NCBI GenBank assembly: GCA_964023275.1
Contig: OZ029918.1
Span: 15,803,361-15,867,360 of the forward strand
Length of the DNA stretch: 64,000 bases
Direction: 5' to 3'
DNA from: Norana najaformis
Taxonomy: Eukaryota; Annelida; Clitellata; Crassiclitellata; Hormogastridae
The position numbers and the translations under genes are program-made. Positions 1-12,600 of this stretch are shown piece after piece; the stretch's first letter is position 1; each line of letters begins with the position of its first letter. The notes beneath the pieces are model-generated. The model did not search any database, was not told the origin of the DNA, and worked only from the letters and a program-made list of their open reading frames with translations.

Positions 1-66
1 GGCTTGACAATACACGCATGCACATGCATACACGTGCACACATGTGCAGCCATGTATGCACATGTA

Positions 67-236
67 TCTTAGTGAATTGTGTGCATGTGCATTTGTGTGT
101 ACAGATGCTATACAATGTTTGTACAGTTATTGTAAATATCATGTAATGTACGCACTCTTGAAAGTCTCTGAGGAGTTTCCTTCGAAGAGACATAACATAT
201 AATAATGAATGATTATAATTAGAATGAATGACACTA
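67..236 (-). repeat. Dispersed repeat, copy 1
   Basis: It aligns almost end to end with 4209-4377. Both run from CTTAGTGAA.TGTG through TGTAAATATCATGTAATGTA and GTCTCTGAGGA to AGAATGAATGACACT, with about 80-85 percent identity by eye. It probably represents the conserved 3' end of a retroposon; the strand is inferred from copy 2. Confidence 0.7.
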
Positions 237-2093
237 TGTGAAAAGAATTTTTAATACATTTTAAATGTATTAAGCCCCGAGGTGACCAACTTAACATGTG
301 GTTAACATTACTCATATATGTCCATCAAATGTGGATGTGTTGGATGTTAAGACTAATAAGATCTGAGGTTCCACGATTATTCAAGATCCAAGACTCAGAT
401 TATCACTGACTAAAATGGGACCTCTACTGCCAACTTTATTATTGCATCAATCCAGATTCTAATACTCACCAGGGCCGAGATTTTGGATTTTCTGTGGAGA
501 GAAGAAAAGATTTAAGAAACGCATCTATGTGCTGTCCTCTCTGTCACAGGAAAACACATAAGAAATAGAAGAACAATTCAGTAAAAATTACAATACGGCA
601 ATTCAACGCAACACTAAAGCCAAGGAATAAGATGCCAGGCTGCGGCACTGCACTGTAACAATTTCTGTTACTGTTACAGATGCTAGCTCTGTAACAAAAA
701 AGCCATATGTTTGTGTAAAACATTAGGCAGCTAAAGCCTGACCTGTGCCGTAACCAAATCAATGCCATAACCATACACTAGAGAATGGCTAGCATGTTTC
801 AGTCAATTTGGCATGGGCACCCACTGAGACACGTTCCATTCTGAATCCCAGTGGGACAGGTCTTTGGGTCCATTCTGTACACGGATTACCTGATCCACAT
901 TATCGTTCCTTTAAAAACCCAGGTACACCAATGCACTCAAGATGCTAAGCGATGTTAACCTGTATTTGCATGTCACCCATCAGATGCATTTCTCTGTGAA
1001 TTTGAATTAAAAAGATGCAGGTAAGCCTGACAGAAGTTCAGGACTGGATGTCTTCATACTGGCCAAACCTTAACTAGCAAAACGAAGTACATGTGGTTTG
1101 GCACATGCCAGGATTCATGACATCACAACAGTGACATACCTGGACTGGATAGCATGGTATGTTTTGGTGACACTGGCATGCTCCTGGACAGAGCTATCAA
1201 TTCTGGAGCATGTTAACTTCCTCTGCCAGGTCCAGCTTTCACCAAATGCATCAATTCAGGGCCACACTGCAAATTTATGCGACTTTCATCCACTCCCTCA
1301 ACCTGAACGTCTTGGACTACGACAGATCTATCCTTAAAGATCCTTCCCAAGCCTGTCTGTCCTCAACTGAGCTGCTCAAACTGTGGTCAACTAGCCAAAA
1401 ATATTGCATAAGCCTGGCTATATGCAAGACACAGTGCACTGGCTTCCAGTTAAGAAAATAATTAGTTTCTAGATCCTCTTTGATAATTGGTGGCTTGATA
1501 GTCAATGCAGCTGCAGAGTAAATCAAACAACTGCTGAGTAACACAGTCTAACATCTTTTCATTACATGAAGATGATGAACTATTAAATATTAAAGAAACA
1601 AATAATAAAAATTCAGCAGTGCAAGTATACAGAAAATAACTGGAAAAGGCAAACAAAGTTGTATAATATAACAATTCTGTATCAGATATTGTTACCTCTT
1701 TCACTAGTTTTAATGCACCACTTTTAACTTTTTTGCCTGAAAAGAAAAAAAAAACAGGTTATGTAATTTTACAGCACAAACATCTCTGAACTCACAGCTT
1801 TTAAGCAGTTCACTGATATAGAAGAAATTGGCATCAAAGGTAAATACTGAGTGTGATAACATTCTGCGTTATTCAGCAAAGAATATATCCAAAGTACAGT
1901 ATTACGGTATATGCTTGCTTAGTCCAACAGCTGCTTGAAGTGGTGCTATACAAAAATCGGTTCATATTACACTACGTGAAGCAATTTCCAGTGTAAATGT
2001 TACAAAGGAAATAAGTATCACGAAGCCTTGCCGTCTTAACTACCACTGACAATATTTAGACAGAAAATTGAGACATGACAACTAATCATGTTT

Positions 2094-2162
2094 CTCTCTC
2101 TCTCTCTCTGTCTCTCTCCCATTCTCTCTATGCATGCATGCTTCTCTGTCTCTCTCTCTTGC
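2094..2162 (+). repeat. CT-rich microsatellite
   Basis: Imperfect (TCTC)n, broken by a TGCATGCATGC palindrome, ends in CTCTTGCAG. It mimics a splice acceptor on the plus strand. Confidence 0.85.
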
Positions 2163-3531
2163 AGAAACTTACATGGTGAGTAAAGCTATCTTGCAATGTG
2201 ACACCATGCCACCTATGATCCTGGGCCTCCCTTCACATGATGTTCAGCCCACAGCTGTGGGGTTGTTCCTAGGCCTTTTTCAGAATGAACTGCTTCAAGT
2301 CAGTGCTAGTTGTTCTCCTGAGATAGTGAAAGCTGTACAACCAGGAACATCAAAACACTTGTGGCAATGGTCTGAGGAGTTTATTGTTCAACAGAGGGAT
2401 TAGAAAAAGAGGATGTCAGTGAACCTCAACATGAGAATACAAAACCCAACTAAAGAACCCAACCAAAGCCTACTCAACTGCCATTTCCTTTGATTGGACG
2501 ACTTGTGACAATGAATAAAACTCACCTAAGTTCACTTCCAAGAAGCTGGTGGTGAACTCCAACTCAGAGGTCAGGAAACTGTAGAGGAGTTCACTTCCCC
2601 GAAGAACTGGTTTTGTTAGCAATTTCTAAACAGTTAGACATATTTTATAAGAAAATCAGGACATCTTCAATTCTCTAACTTTAAGAAAGCTTCCTCGCTG
2701 CTAGGGTTAACTCTGTTACCTGAATATCACTGTCTGGCAATGTTTTTACCAATGCAAACCTAGTGCCTGCTTGATGCAAAATTAGACAATCAACATTGAA
2801 TGGAGGCCAGCTAGAGTAGAACTATTGCCTCCTTAAAGAAAAGATGAAAATCTTGATGCATACCAAATGTTTTGTAGGTTATATAATCCTGTTGAAATCA
2901 GAGGTAAAACTGATCTAACTTTTAAGTTTGGTCAAATCAGAATCAGTTTTTTTGCTGAAATTGAACTTTATGTCATTAGACTAACTGTATCTGCACTAAG
3001 CACTGCTACTACTGTTAATAGTCTTGATTAGAAAAACTAGTCAATGCAATATTATGGTGAATAAAACTATAAAGTGCATGAGTAAACCTACATTACCAAC
3101 TCCAAGCGCTACACTGGAAACCTCTGGAGTCATATCAAAAACCATGTTACAACAAGGTTGGGTTGTAATGAAGTCAGTTTCAAAACCTGATTCCGGTTTG
3201 GTTTCCAGTTTGGAATCCATGTTCCTAACCATATTATAGCACAATTTGTGTTATAATGATGTGCATTATAAGAAAGTTTCGGTGTATTTTAAAACCTAAA
3301 ACTAATTCCTAATTCTTAATTATTATTGATGCTAAATAAATGCCATCATACTGCAGTGACTGCCTTTTTTACTGTTGTTGGCCTAAACAAAAACTTATTT
3401 AGACCAAGAAAAGATTTAGAAGAAACTTCTATTTCTGTCAATTTCAGTGATGACCCACAAACAAAACCAAATTTCAACTGGTCTCTCAATGGACATGCTC
3501 AGTACTAAGAAAAATTATATCCTGAGTCAAC

Positions 3532-3682
3532 CTGCAGGTACTGTTCAAAGCTTTCTCGCTGGGATTCGAGGAATGCTTTGTTCTTCTGAACAAACGTTCT
3601 CTTGGATGGTAGCTGTGCATCCTCAAATTCCCCGTGAAACTCAACAAGCTTCTGTTCCAGAACGTAGAACTCGTTGTATCGC
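3532..3682 (-). CDS. SNX14: SNX14 exon 22: PX core, last exon found
   Basis: The acceptor is GCATTCTTTCAG and the donor CTGCAG|GTTGAC, phase 0. It reads [20 protein letters not shown], then DAQLPSKR and [14 protein letters not shown]. These are the PX strand 3/helix 1 block, the Pro-rich PSKR loop and the following helix. The next coding segment ('LL..P.L..S.LL..FL') was not seen on the minus strand in 1-3531. Confidence 0.96.
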
Positions 3683-6600
3683 CTGAAAGAATGCAACAAA
3701 TGTCAGTAGGTGTTCTCATATGTGATGAATGGATGTAAACGCTGGCAGACCTCAAACTCGAAACAATCATTATCCTTGTCACTGTGCTTATTGTGATCAC
3801 AATAAGTTAGTTCTTGGTAGTTTCTTAATGTGAAAGAAACACAGTTAACAAAAAGTTATGAAATCTCTCCAAAGTTAAATCAGAATGTCATATTTCACTC
3901 AAGAATATATGAGAAAAACTGATGAGGTATGCACGTAAACTGTGTGAGTCCTATACATTATGGCAAGGACTCACCTGTCAATTGCCCAGCGAGGGGTTTC
4001 AAAATCATCTGCAATATAAAACATACATCTGATGCATCACAGAAATAACTTACTAGTTAATCACTTACAGCTGATCCCAAGGTAACATATCATAATATAA
4101 AATAATAATAGTCAATACCAGGTGTGGCTGACTCCAACATAGATGCAGCATATTTTGCTGGACACACACCAAGTGCAGTCAAAAACTGTAGAATAATCAA
4201 TTATGTGTCTTAGTGAACTGTGCATGTGTGTTTGTGTGTGTACAGATGCTACCTAATGTTTGCACAGCTGTTGTAAATATCATGTAATGTATGGACTCTG
4301 GTGAGTCTCTGAGGACTTTCCTTTGAAGAGGCACAACATATATTAATGAATGGTTATAAGTAGAATGAATGACACTGAATGGAATCAAGAACTTGTCGTA
4401 TGCAACTGGATCTCCTTCTGGACAAAGACGTGTCAATGGCGGACCTCTTTGTAGGTCCTGTTTCTACCAGCTGCGCCAGATGCGGGTCATGTGGTGCAAT
4501 CCGTTGTTCAGTGCTGCATTTACCTTTTTTCTGTTTTCCTCATGATGCACCTGAATTTCTGCTATCCAATCCTTGTAAGCCTGCCAAAGTTCTAGTTGCA
4601 ACAGCTCCAGTCTGTCCACAACTGTGCTGCTCAAATACCAGCCAACAAGCCAAAATATTCATAATTATATCAGAATATATCCCACAGATGCTACGCTGGC
4701 ATCCTGCTGCAGAGAGAACAAAATTAAAGCTCAGCCTGCTGGCAAGTTCTTGACTTGTCCGCACTGCCCCAGCATACACCAGAGAGCTCTGTCTATCAGT
4801 CTGGAGACAGCTGGGACAGTAATCATTGAGTTCAGCAGCCTGTATAGATATATGGGGCAGGTGACACACTCCTGCACTTCAACTTCAACTCGTTGTGCCT
4901 TCTCATGTATTGGACCATCCTCCTGAACAATGTCTCATTGCACTGACTGTTGCATTTGACTCTGTCCAACATAAATTCATTATCTGGGCAAGTACTGTCA
5001 TTTCTCTTGCAGCTCTTCATCTGGCAGCACTCCCAACTGGCTTCTACAGAAGTGCCATATAAATATAACCCATGTGTGCTTCTAGATGAATCAGAAAAAC
5101 ATGGCATCAACCTAGCGATATCATATTCAGAGACCTACACAGTATATGTTACAAGAAATCTGGGCTAGTAGGGATCAAGGAATGTCATGCAAAAGCCTTT
5201 GACCTTAAATACCAAGCAGGTATTTACAATTTCTGACTACGGTTTCACCGGAAGAGACCATTGCGTCATGCCTTTTGCATTATGACAGTGGTGCTATAGA
5301 GAAGGCAGAGTAGACTAGATCAAATTATGGTTGAACCTGAATTATAAAATATTTCTGTTTTGTTGTGTCTGAGAACGTTTTTTCCTAACCTGCATGAATG
5401 GTTACATCAAGTCAATTCACAGTTTGTCTTCAGAGGAAAATTGAAAAGTGACCACATGAGTTTTATTTATCTGGTTATTATATATATGCTGCTGAGCGAA
5501 ACAACATGCACTGGTACAAGAAGAAAAGCAAACCAACTGACGTGCACCAAGCCAAGCAATTAAAAAAGAGACCAGAACCAGCAAACACTAATGCTTCTAA
5601 AAAACAATGCTTCTATCAACTGAAAAACTCCAAAATAACGTGAGGTAAGGTTGGGTGAAGTAAGTAATGTAACACACGGAAGGCAATATGCAACAACGTA
5701 AATAAGGTTACCAAGTTTGGTAAAGATAATGCAAGGTAAAGTAATGTATGTGAGATCATGTAAAGTGAGGCAAGGTATGGTATTTATGTATTCATTACCA
5801 TACACTTCATTTAGGATGAGTTTATCTGTCATTTGATTCATGTTTGTGTAAATGCACCTCAGCAGGGAGCAATTAGTGGGGATTGAGGGAGCTTCTGCCG
5901 AAATCCATACAATAAAGAATATTTAATTTAGTTTCATCAGGTGGGGAGCTTTGCTATTAAGTCCTTACTACAAAGTATATATGCAGTTCTAGAGAGCATA
6001 AATTCTTAGTCATTGTTAAGATAGCAAGCAAACCAAATCGATAACCTTCCACATAATTAACAACTTACTCTTGTTGATCAGAAGTTTTAGGCGCATTTCT
6101 GTCCATGAAAACATAACGTTAGTTCGTATCAAATGTAAGCATTTGGCAACAACTGAACTTGGAAATCAACGTAAGTGATAGGACAAGTTATTGGTACAGC
6201 TGAAATGTTGTTTGTATTGCAATGTAATCAAATATGTGACATTTATGTAGTACCATCACAACAGACGCTCTTCCTAAGCTAAACTTCAACGAAATGAAGA
6301 CAGAGGCAACCAGTTCCCTATTTCCTGCAGGCTGCCTCTCCTTCATTCAGCAATCATCTTCTAGGATTCGAGTGAACAGAATGCGGATGTTGACTGAACA
6401 AGGAATTTCCAAAAAAGTGTAATATTTCTGAAACTCTACAAAAACTCTCTCAACAGAAATCCTATTAGGAAAAGTAAAGAAAACATGTGAGAAAGAAATC
6501 TCACAGTGACGAAACAACAGGCAATACACACACCAAACACTCCATACCAATATGCTCCTCTATTAAAGCATAATCTGGACAAAGATTTTTTCAGGGCAGA

Positions 6601-9600
6601 ATTTCAATGAAAACAAAGGCCTGATTGGTTATTTGTAACCAGGATTTGAAAATAAATTCTTTAAAATTTATAACAAAGGTCTGATCTGGTAATTATTTGC
6701 CCATGGGTTTGGATAAATGTAAATTAAATTCCTAAAAATACAACACTGAGTAATTGGTGCATTTCAAAACTCACAACAATGAGCAAGACAAGGAAAACAA
6801 ATAAGAAAACAAAAGATAAACTGACTTTCAAGAACGTCGACCCGTCGCACTTCTATGTGAAACATGGAAATTGTCTTTTTTGGATTATCTGGGTCAGGTT
6901 TTGCAACAATTTCTGGAATGGTGACTCTCCAGGCACTCAGGTCCCGCAGTGGACCATCGTTCAGAATTGGGTAACTGGCGACTTCGACACCACTGTCTGA
7001 CTGTACACACATAAAACTATCAATTCAGTGGCTTATTTCTAGGACTACAACTCGCTCCAGCCAGCGCATGGTGCCAAGAACGAGATGAATGGGTCTCAAC
7101 TAAAGACCTATCTTACAAAACTTGCATTTCCATGTCACTGGCATTCCCTCAGGTCTCTAACACAATTGATCTAACATAATTTCACTGGACTGACTTCCAA
7201 GGCCGACCTGTACTAATGCTTTCTTTTACTTGTGACCACACTGACCAATACATATCATATTGTCTTGCATGTATCTAATTATATTAGTTATCATAACCAC
7301 ATTACAGACGCAACTGTCACATCAGCCATTATTTGTGGACAGCATTCTTTGCATATTACAGCATAAGTTAACAACCTTCTCATCACTCAACTCATTTTGT
7401 CACAATGGTCTTTCCCCACTGTTTCTGGGGTTCAAATCCTAAAGCATAAAGCAAAATTGGCATTTACTGGTGAACTACGCAACAAGGAAGCGAAGTTGTT
7501 GCATCGTTAGTTTACTACTGTCGCTTGTTAGTTTACTACTGTCATTTGTTAGTTTACTACTGTCACTTGTTAGTTTACTACTGTCACTTGTATACTGAGA
7601 TCCCACTGTGTTCAGGACAATCATGAATACTTCGGTTGGCAGATGCTGCAAGATGAGATCATGGTTACAGTTACGCTAACCTACACTAAACTAGACTATA
7701 TTACTACATTAGAGGAGATTAGATAAGAACATTTTCATATAAAAATGTTGTTCCTCAAAGCAAATGCAATATATCTTGTTCAAAACAGAAACAGAATTTA
7801 AACTGACCAGTGAAGTTGCAAGGCTTCCAACCTCCATGTATTCACCACATTCTGACAAGGGTCTACCTTCCACTGAAATCACAAGCATAACTATAAACCC
7901 TATTCCTCTGCAACACCAATTAAAGCCTGGCCAACAGAACCATAGCTTTTTCCCATGTTGATCACGTTCTGTTTCGGGTCAAGAGCTATACGACAGACAT
8001 AGCTGCAGTTGATGTATTTTTGAATACCAGGAACAGGTGACTGATTAGCGAGAAGAATAATGGTAATACTTGTTGAATGAGTGACATTCAGTAATGGTGG
8101 AATCTTAGAATGTCTATTGCTGGTGAAAATGCTTGGCCTTCAAGTGAAACATCTTACTATTCAAGCTCTGCAAAAACAATCAGCATGGAAAGCAAACAGT
8201 AGCAATATGATCAACTATGACAATGATCCCTTGATTTTTTGGACCAACCAGAAAACACTCCCTGAATTTGAAAATTCATAGCTGAGATGTGAGATTTTTT
8301 ATAAATGAATTAAAATAAGCTTTGTATATATAAATTCACATAACAAGAAGTCTTTTTTCTCTAAAGACTTCTTAGTAAGAGCTGTGATACATGCATTATT
8401 CAAATGTTCTGTCTAAACTGCATGCAAAAATATTCTCTTACAAGTGATAATTATAAATGCCTCAAGTTAATTTAAAACGGTTAATATATGCTGGACCACT
8501 ATAAATGTCTGTCATCTTTAGTAGAATTAATTAATTGGTAGAAAATCAATCTGCCTAATTATACAGGTGTCTGTTTAACTTTCAACTGCACTTTAAAATA
8601 TTCCATGCACACAAAGCGAAGTTCGGATAACGACCTGTGTTGCTTCTGAAGGCAGTCTTGATTCGATTTCCAATGCCCGACAATGACAGAGGATCACCTG
8701 GATTCTTAGAACCCCTATTTCAGATGACAACATATGCACAGTTTTAAATATAGACAGCAAAAGAAAACCAATCATCCCTATTGTGTCTTGTTTAAAAGTA
8801 ACTTGCCATATCTAATCAAGACAGTTTGGAGTCAATCAATGGTCACTTCAAAGTCAAACTGTAGTCTACATCAACAATCTGTTGGTTCAGACAGGACAAA
8901 AGATTAATTATTAAATCAATTAATCCTATTTATGCACCTGATCTTAATTATGAACACAGTTGGCTTAGACAGATCTTGGAATTCTCTCCAGGGTTCTCCT
9001 ATTTCTTTCCTCCACCTGCTGTTCCTTAATAAAAGCCTGCAGGGACTCCCCTTTTAACCCCATACTTTCATCTAACTCTTTTAATTCTTAAATTGTTGCC
9101 ACAGTTTAAAAAAATCAAAACAGAGTTATCACAATAAAAATAAATCCTATACCAGGAAAGAGTTTAGTTACTAAAGAAGGGTCTCGTCTATATATACCTA
9201 TCCTATACAAAGGAAGAATCTCATGAGCATCATTATCCTATACAAAGGAAGAGTCTCGTAAGTTTCCCTATCCTATACAAAGGAAGGGTCTCGTCGGGGT
9301 TGCCAAATGTCGCGAATTCGTTTAATTAGAGTTAAGAAAAACCCAATTTCAAAGTTCAGTTAGTTATATTTAAAATGCCTATTTACATCTTCTATTTTAC
9401 AAAGACTCTTCCATTCAACAGGAAAAAAACCAATAACTGTCATCCACTGCAAACTATTCTATACAGAAAAAACACCAAAATAAATCTCTCACGACAACCA
9501 CAGTCTTACGGGCGTAATAGAAGTCTCGGGCATCTGGCGTTGGCCATGCTCCATTTGGCTTCTCCACACGCACACACGCAACTTCCCCACTCAGGAATAC

Positions 9601-12600
9601 TTGACTGGATTAGGATTCCGTCCCTCGTACTCAGTTGATAAGCTTGGTAATGGTCCCGTGTCATCAACCAACCAGCTCCAATTCAACCGTACCACCAGGA
9701 CCACGGGTACCGGGGAAAATGAGGACTAAGTAAGGAAAGGAAAGCATTTCTCAACTTCTCGTCACTTCGCTCCTCCAGTTCCTCTGACTGAATCCTCCTT
9801 CGAATTCCCCGAAAATCGTCTTCTCCTCGCTCCGTCACTCAGAAAACTGACTTAATCCAGCAACTCCTTCAACTCTAGGTACAGATGTCCTTTTTATTCA
9901 TCGTGCCCAACAGCCGATCCTACTTTTCCTGCCCACAGGTATAAGCGAACTATAGCGCATCTTGTGACACAGACAGTACTGTGTTATACTGCATACTTGT
10001 AACTAATTACTATTTTCTGGTAACTATAGCTGAAACTAATAAACTTTTTAAAAAAGTAACATGCAGCAGCAACGGATTACTTTGAAGAGGTAGCCGTAAT
10101 GCAAAAATTTTGTTACTTTGCATTACTTTGAAATTATGTATGCATCACATATTGTCAGTAGATGGCACTTTAAGCATCATTTACTGTGAAAATTCAAATA
10201 GAAAAATGCTTTCAATACCTGACTCATTAAAAAAATCCCTTCTGAGTCAAACGGATAGAAATGCTTTGGTAAAAATTGTTTGCTTTTGCAGACCGGTCTT
10301 ATTACTGCAATCAACAGTGCATTCAGTTTGAAAATGTATGTTGAGGTGTGTCCGTCTGAAGCTTGTTAATCAGTTATTTTTGTTTCTGTGGTGTATGGAG
10401 AGACAGAGAAAGCATAAAATCCAGTTTGTATTACATTTCTAGTGAATTTTATTGGTATAGTTTTGCAGGTTACACCATATTTTAATTTGTGTTATAGCTG
10501 ATTGACATTGACCCACCATTTATTTGCCATGAGATGCTTTACATTAAGTTTTGTAAAAAAAAATGGCACATTGGCTTTGACGATTAAAACCCCATTTGTT
10601 CTCTAAAACATTGGTTAATCTGCAATTTAATGGTTTTTGTTATTAAAAAATTAAGTCCAATAAAGAGACACTTTCTAACTATAATGTAACTGATTATTTT
10701 CACCAATTAGGTAGATATTAACTGAACCATGCTTTGGTGAATCCTTAATGAAAGTCTAAACAAACTCCTGAAAAGATTATTTCAGAGCAAATAAAAACCG
10801 ACTATCAGGTTCAAAATGGAATTCTGTGGCATTAACACTCATGGCATGCATTGTAAGTCAGGCCAATACAGACCTCCAGTAATTCAAATCAATATGTCTT
10901 TCAATGGATTCCGAGTGTAATTCATATAATTATATACCTGTCTTTTATATGCTAAACCACAGACGCAGCCAATTTTGACTTTACCATTCCCATTTGGCAT
11001 GAATTAATCTGGAAATCCGGATATAGCTGTTTTGCTACATGGATGTATCTTCAAGGTGCAACCATTTGGTAGGACTATTAGTTGCAAACAAAATAATACA
11101 CACCGTATCCATAGTTTTACATCCTTATGGAATAAATGTGACCCATAATTTGTGTTGTATCTTCGCACCAACTAGTCTTTAATGAAGCCATATAGCTACT
11201 GCTTTCTGGTACAAGCTTCTCTGATGTCAGTCAATCCAATTTCTGTCAAAACCCCTATTTCACAAAAAATCGCTGATATGACTGTCTGGCTTAAACCCCT
11301 CGACATGTCCTTTGCTATTTGCACTGGCTTCTGTATGTGCAAGCTGGCATTCCTAATACACAAAGCACCTCAAAATCATATCCCATCCATTCCATTCATC
11401 CTTGGTTGTATCTCACTTAATCCTCTCACCCATTTCTGGAACTATATTGTCTCTTCTACAGTAAAAGTCCAATAAAGCATGGATGATTGTGTCCAGCCAC
11501 CAGAAGCACATGATAATGGAACACATGCTACTGAAATTATGCTGAAAAATCTCAGGATCTGCATATTACATGTTCGTGTGTTGGTCTATATTTCCATTTA
11601 CAGCTGTCCCTCTTAATGTATACCTAATGACTTCATTTAGATAGGTGAAATCTGCCTATAATACAAATGCTAAATACATAGTAAATAATTATAACTGTTT
11701 AGAGAGTATAAATGTAAGCTATAAAAGACAACAAAACTACTACTTTAAAAGAAAATTTTCCAGTTAGATTAAAACAGCAATGCATGGATGCATGGTTTAT
11801 TAGTACAGACTATATATCATGTACCAAGAGCCTACATTGATATAAGCAACTTCAAATTACTCGTTAATGGCAACATAGTACTTCTTTTATCCTTCAATCA
11901 TCTCCTCTTGTACAACATCATTAAATGTCAACCTCATTCAATCAGCCATCCTCTGCTAAAATGACTACATTCACACACTAGTTTACCACTTTTTTGCATA
12001 ACTGGCCATGTTTTTTTTGCCTCTCCTCAGCAAACTATACGCACAAAGCTTTTTCTGCACCTGGTTTTGCAGATTTTCATGTCTTTACCAAGGCCCTAAA
12101 TTAGCATCTGTATTCTTAAAATGATCTGTACTGTGGCCTAGCTGTTTAGCCATCAGATATAATCTTGGAGAAACTGCACAGGTAATTTTCTTCCATGGAG
12201 AAGAAACTTTTATGCTTATCCACTGCCCTCGTGATATTAGGCCTAATCAGAAGCTATCTACAGCTCTGATAATTTTTATATATCAATTATAAAAATACTT
12301 ACATGTATGAGCAATAATGCAGTATAAATATACGTTATACATCTTACCAATATACTGTCCCGCGTAAGCGCACTGCTACAGCTCAGTCTAGCTTTGCCTA
12401 TGTTGGACCTACCAGCTGGAATTCCCTTTCCCGAAAGCTGCGGGTTAGGAGCGCTCCTGATGAGTTTATTCTTGAGGTGGCACTTTATAAATGTCAGATT
12501 ACAATTACAATATTGGCAATTAGAGAAAGGAAGAAGGATATGCCTGTACAGTACATCACTGCATGTATGTGTACTGCTGTTTGCTATGCAAATGAGTCCA

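Larger units (their letters stand above)
1..3531. other. Intronic or downstream sequence with repeat remnants
   Basis: No SNX14 exon was found here. Contents: a purine/pyrimidine alternating TGCA/CATG stretch at 1-100, a dispersed repeat copy at 67-236, a decayed retroposon-like stretch at about 1100-1460 sharing short blocks with 4600-4700, and a CT-rich tract at 2094-2162. The rest is unremarkable AT-rich DNA. Confidence 0.5.

Noticed and set aside
469-490. Minus-strand microexon with excellent splice signals (CTTCTCTCCACAG ... CTG|GTGAGT) reading NPKSRP, similar to an SNX14 PXC-linker
   Set aside because: The exons that must come between it and exon 22, coding for the end of PX and about 60 further residues, are not present in 491-3531. 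The match is six residues only.
2162-2180. Plus-strand pseudo-exon CTCTTGCAG|AAACTTACATG|GTGAGT
   Set aside because: It has perfect-looking splice signals but only an 11-nt exon with no partner exons. The acceptor is the end of a CT microsatellite.
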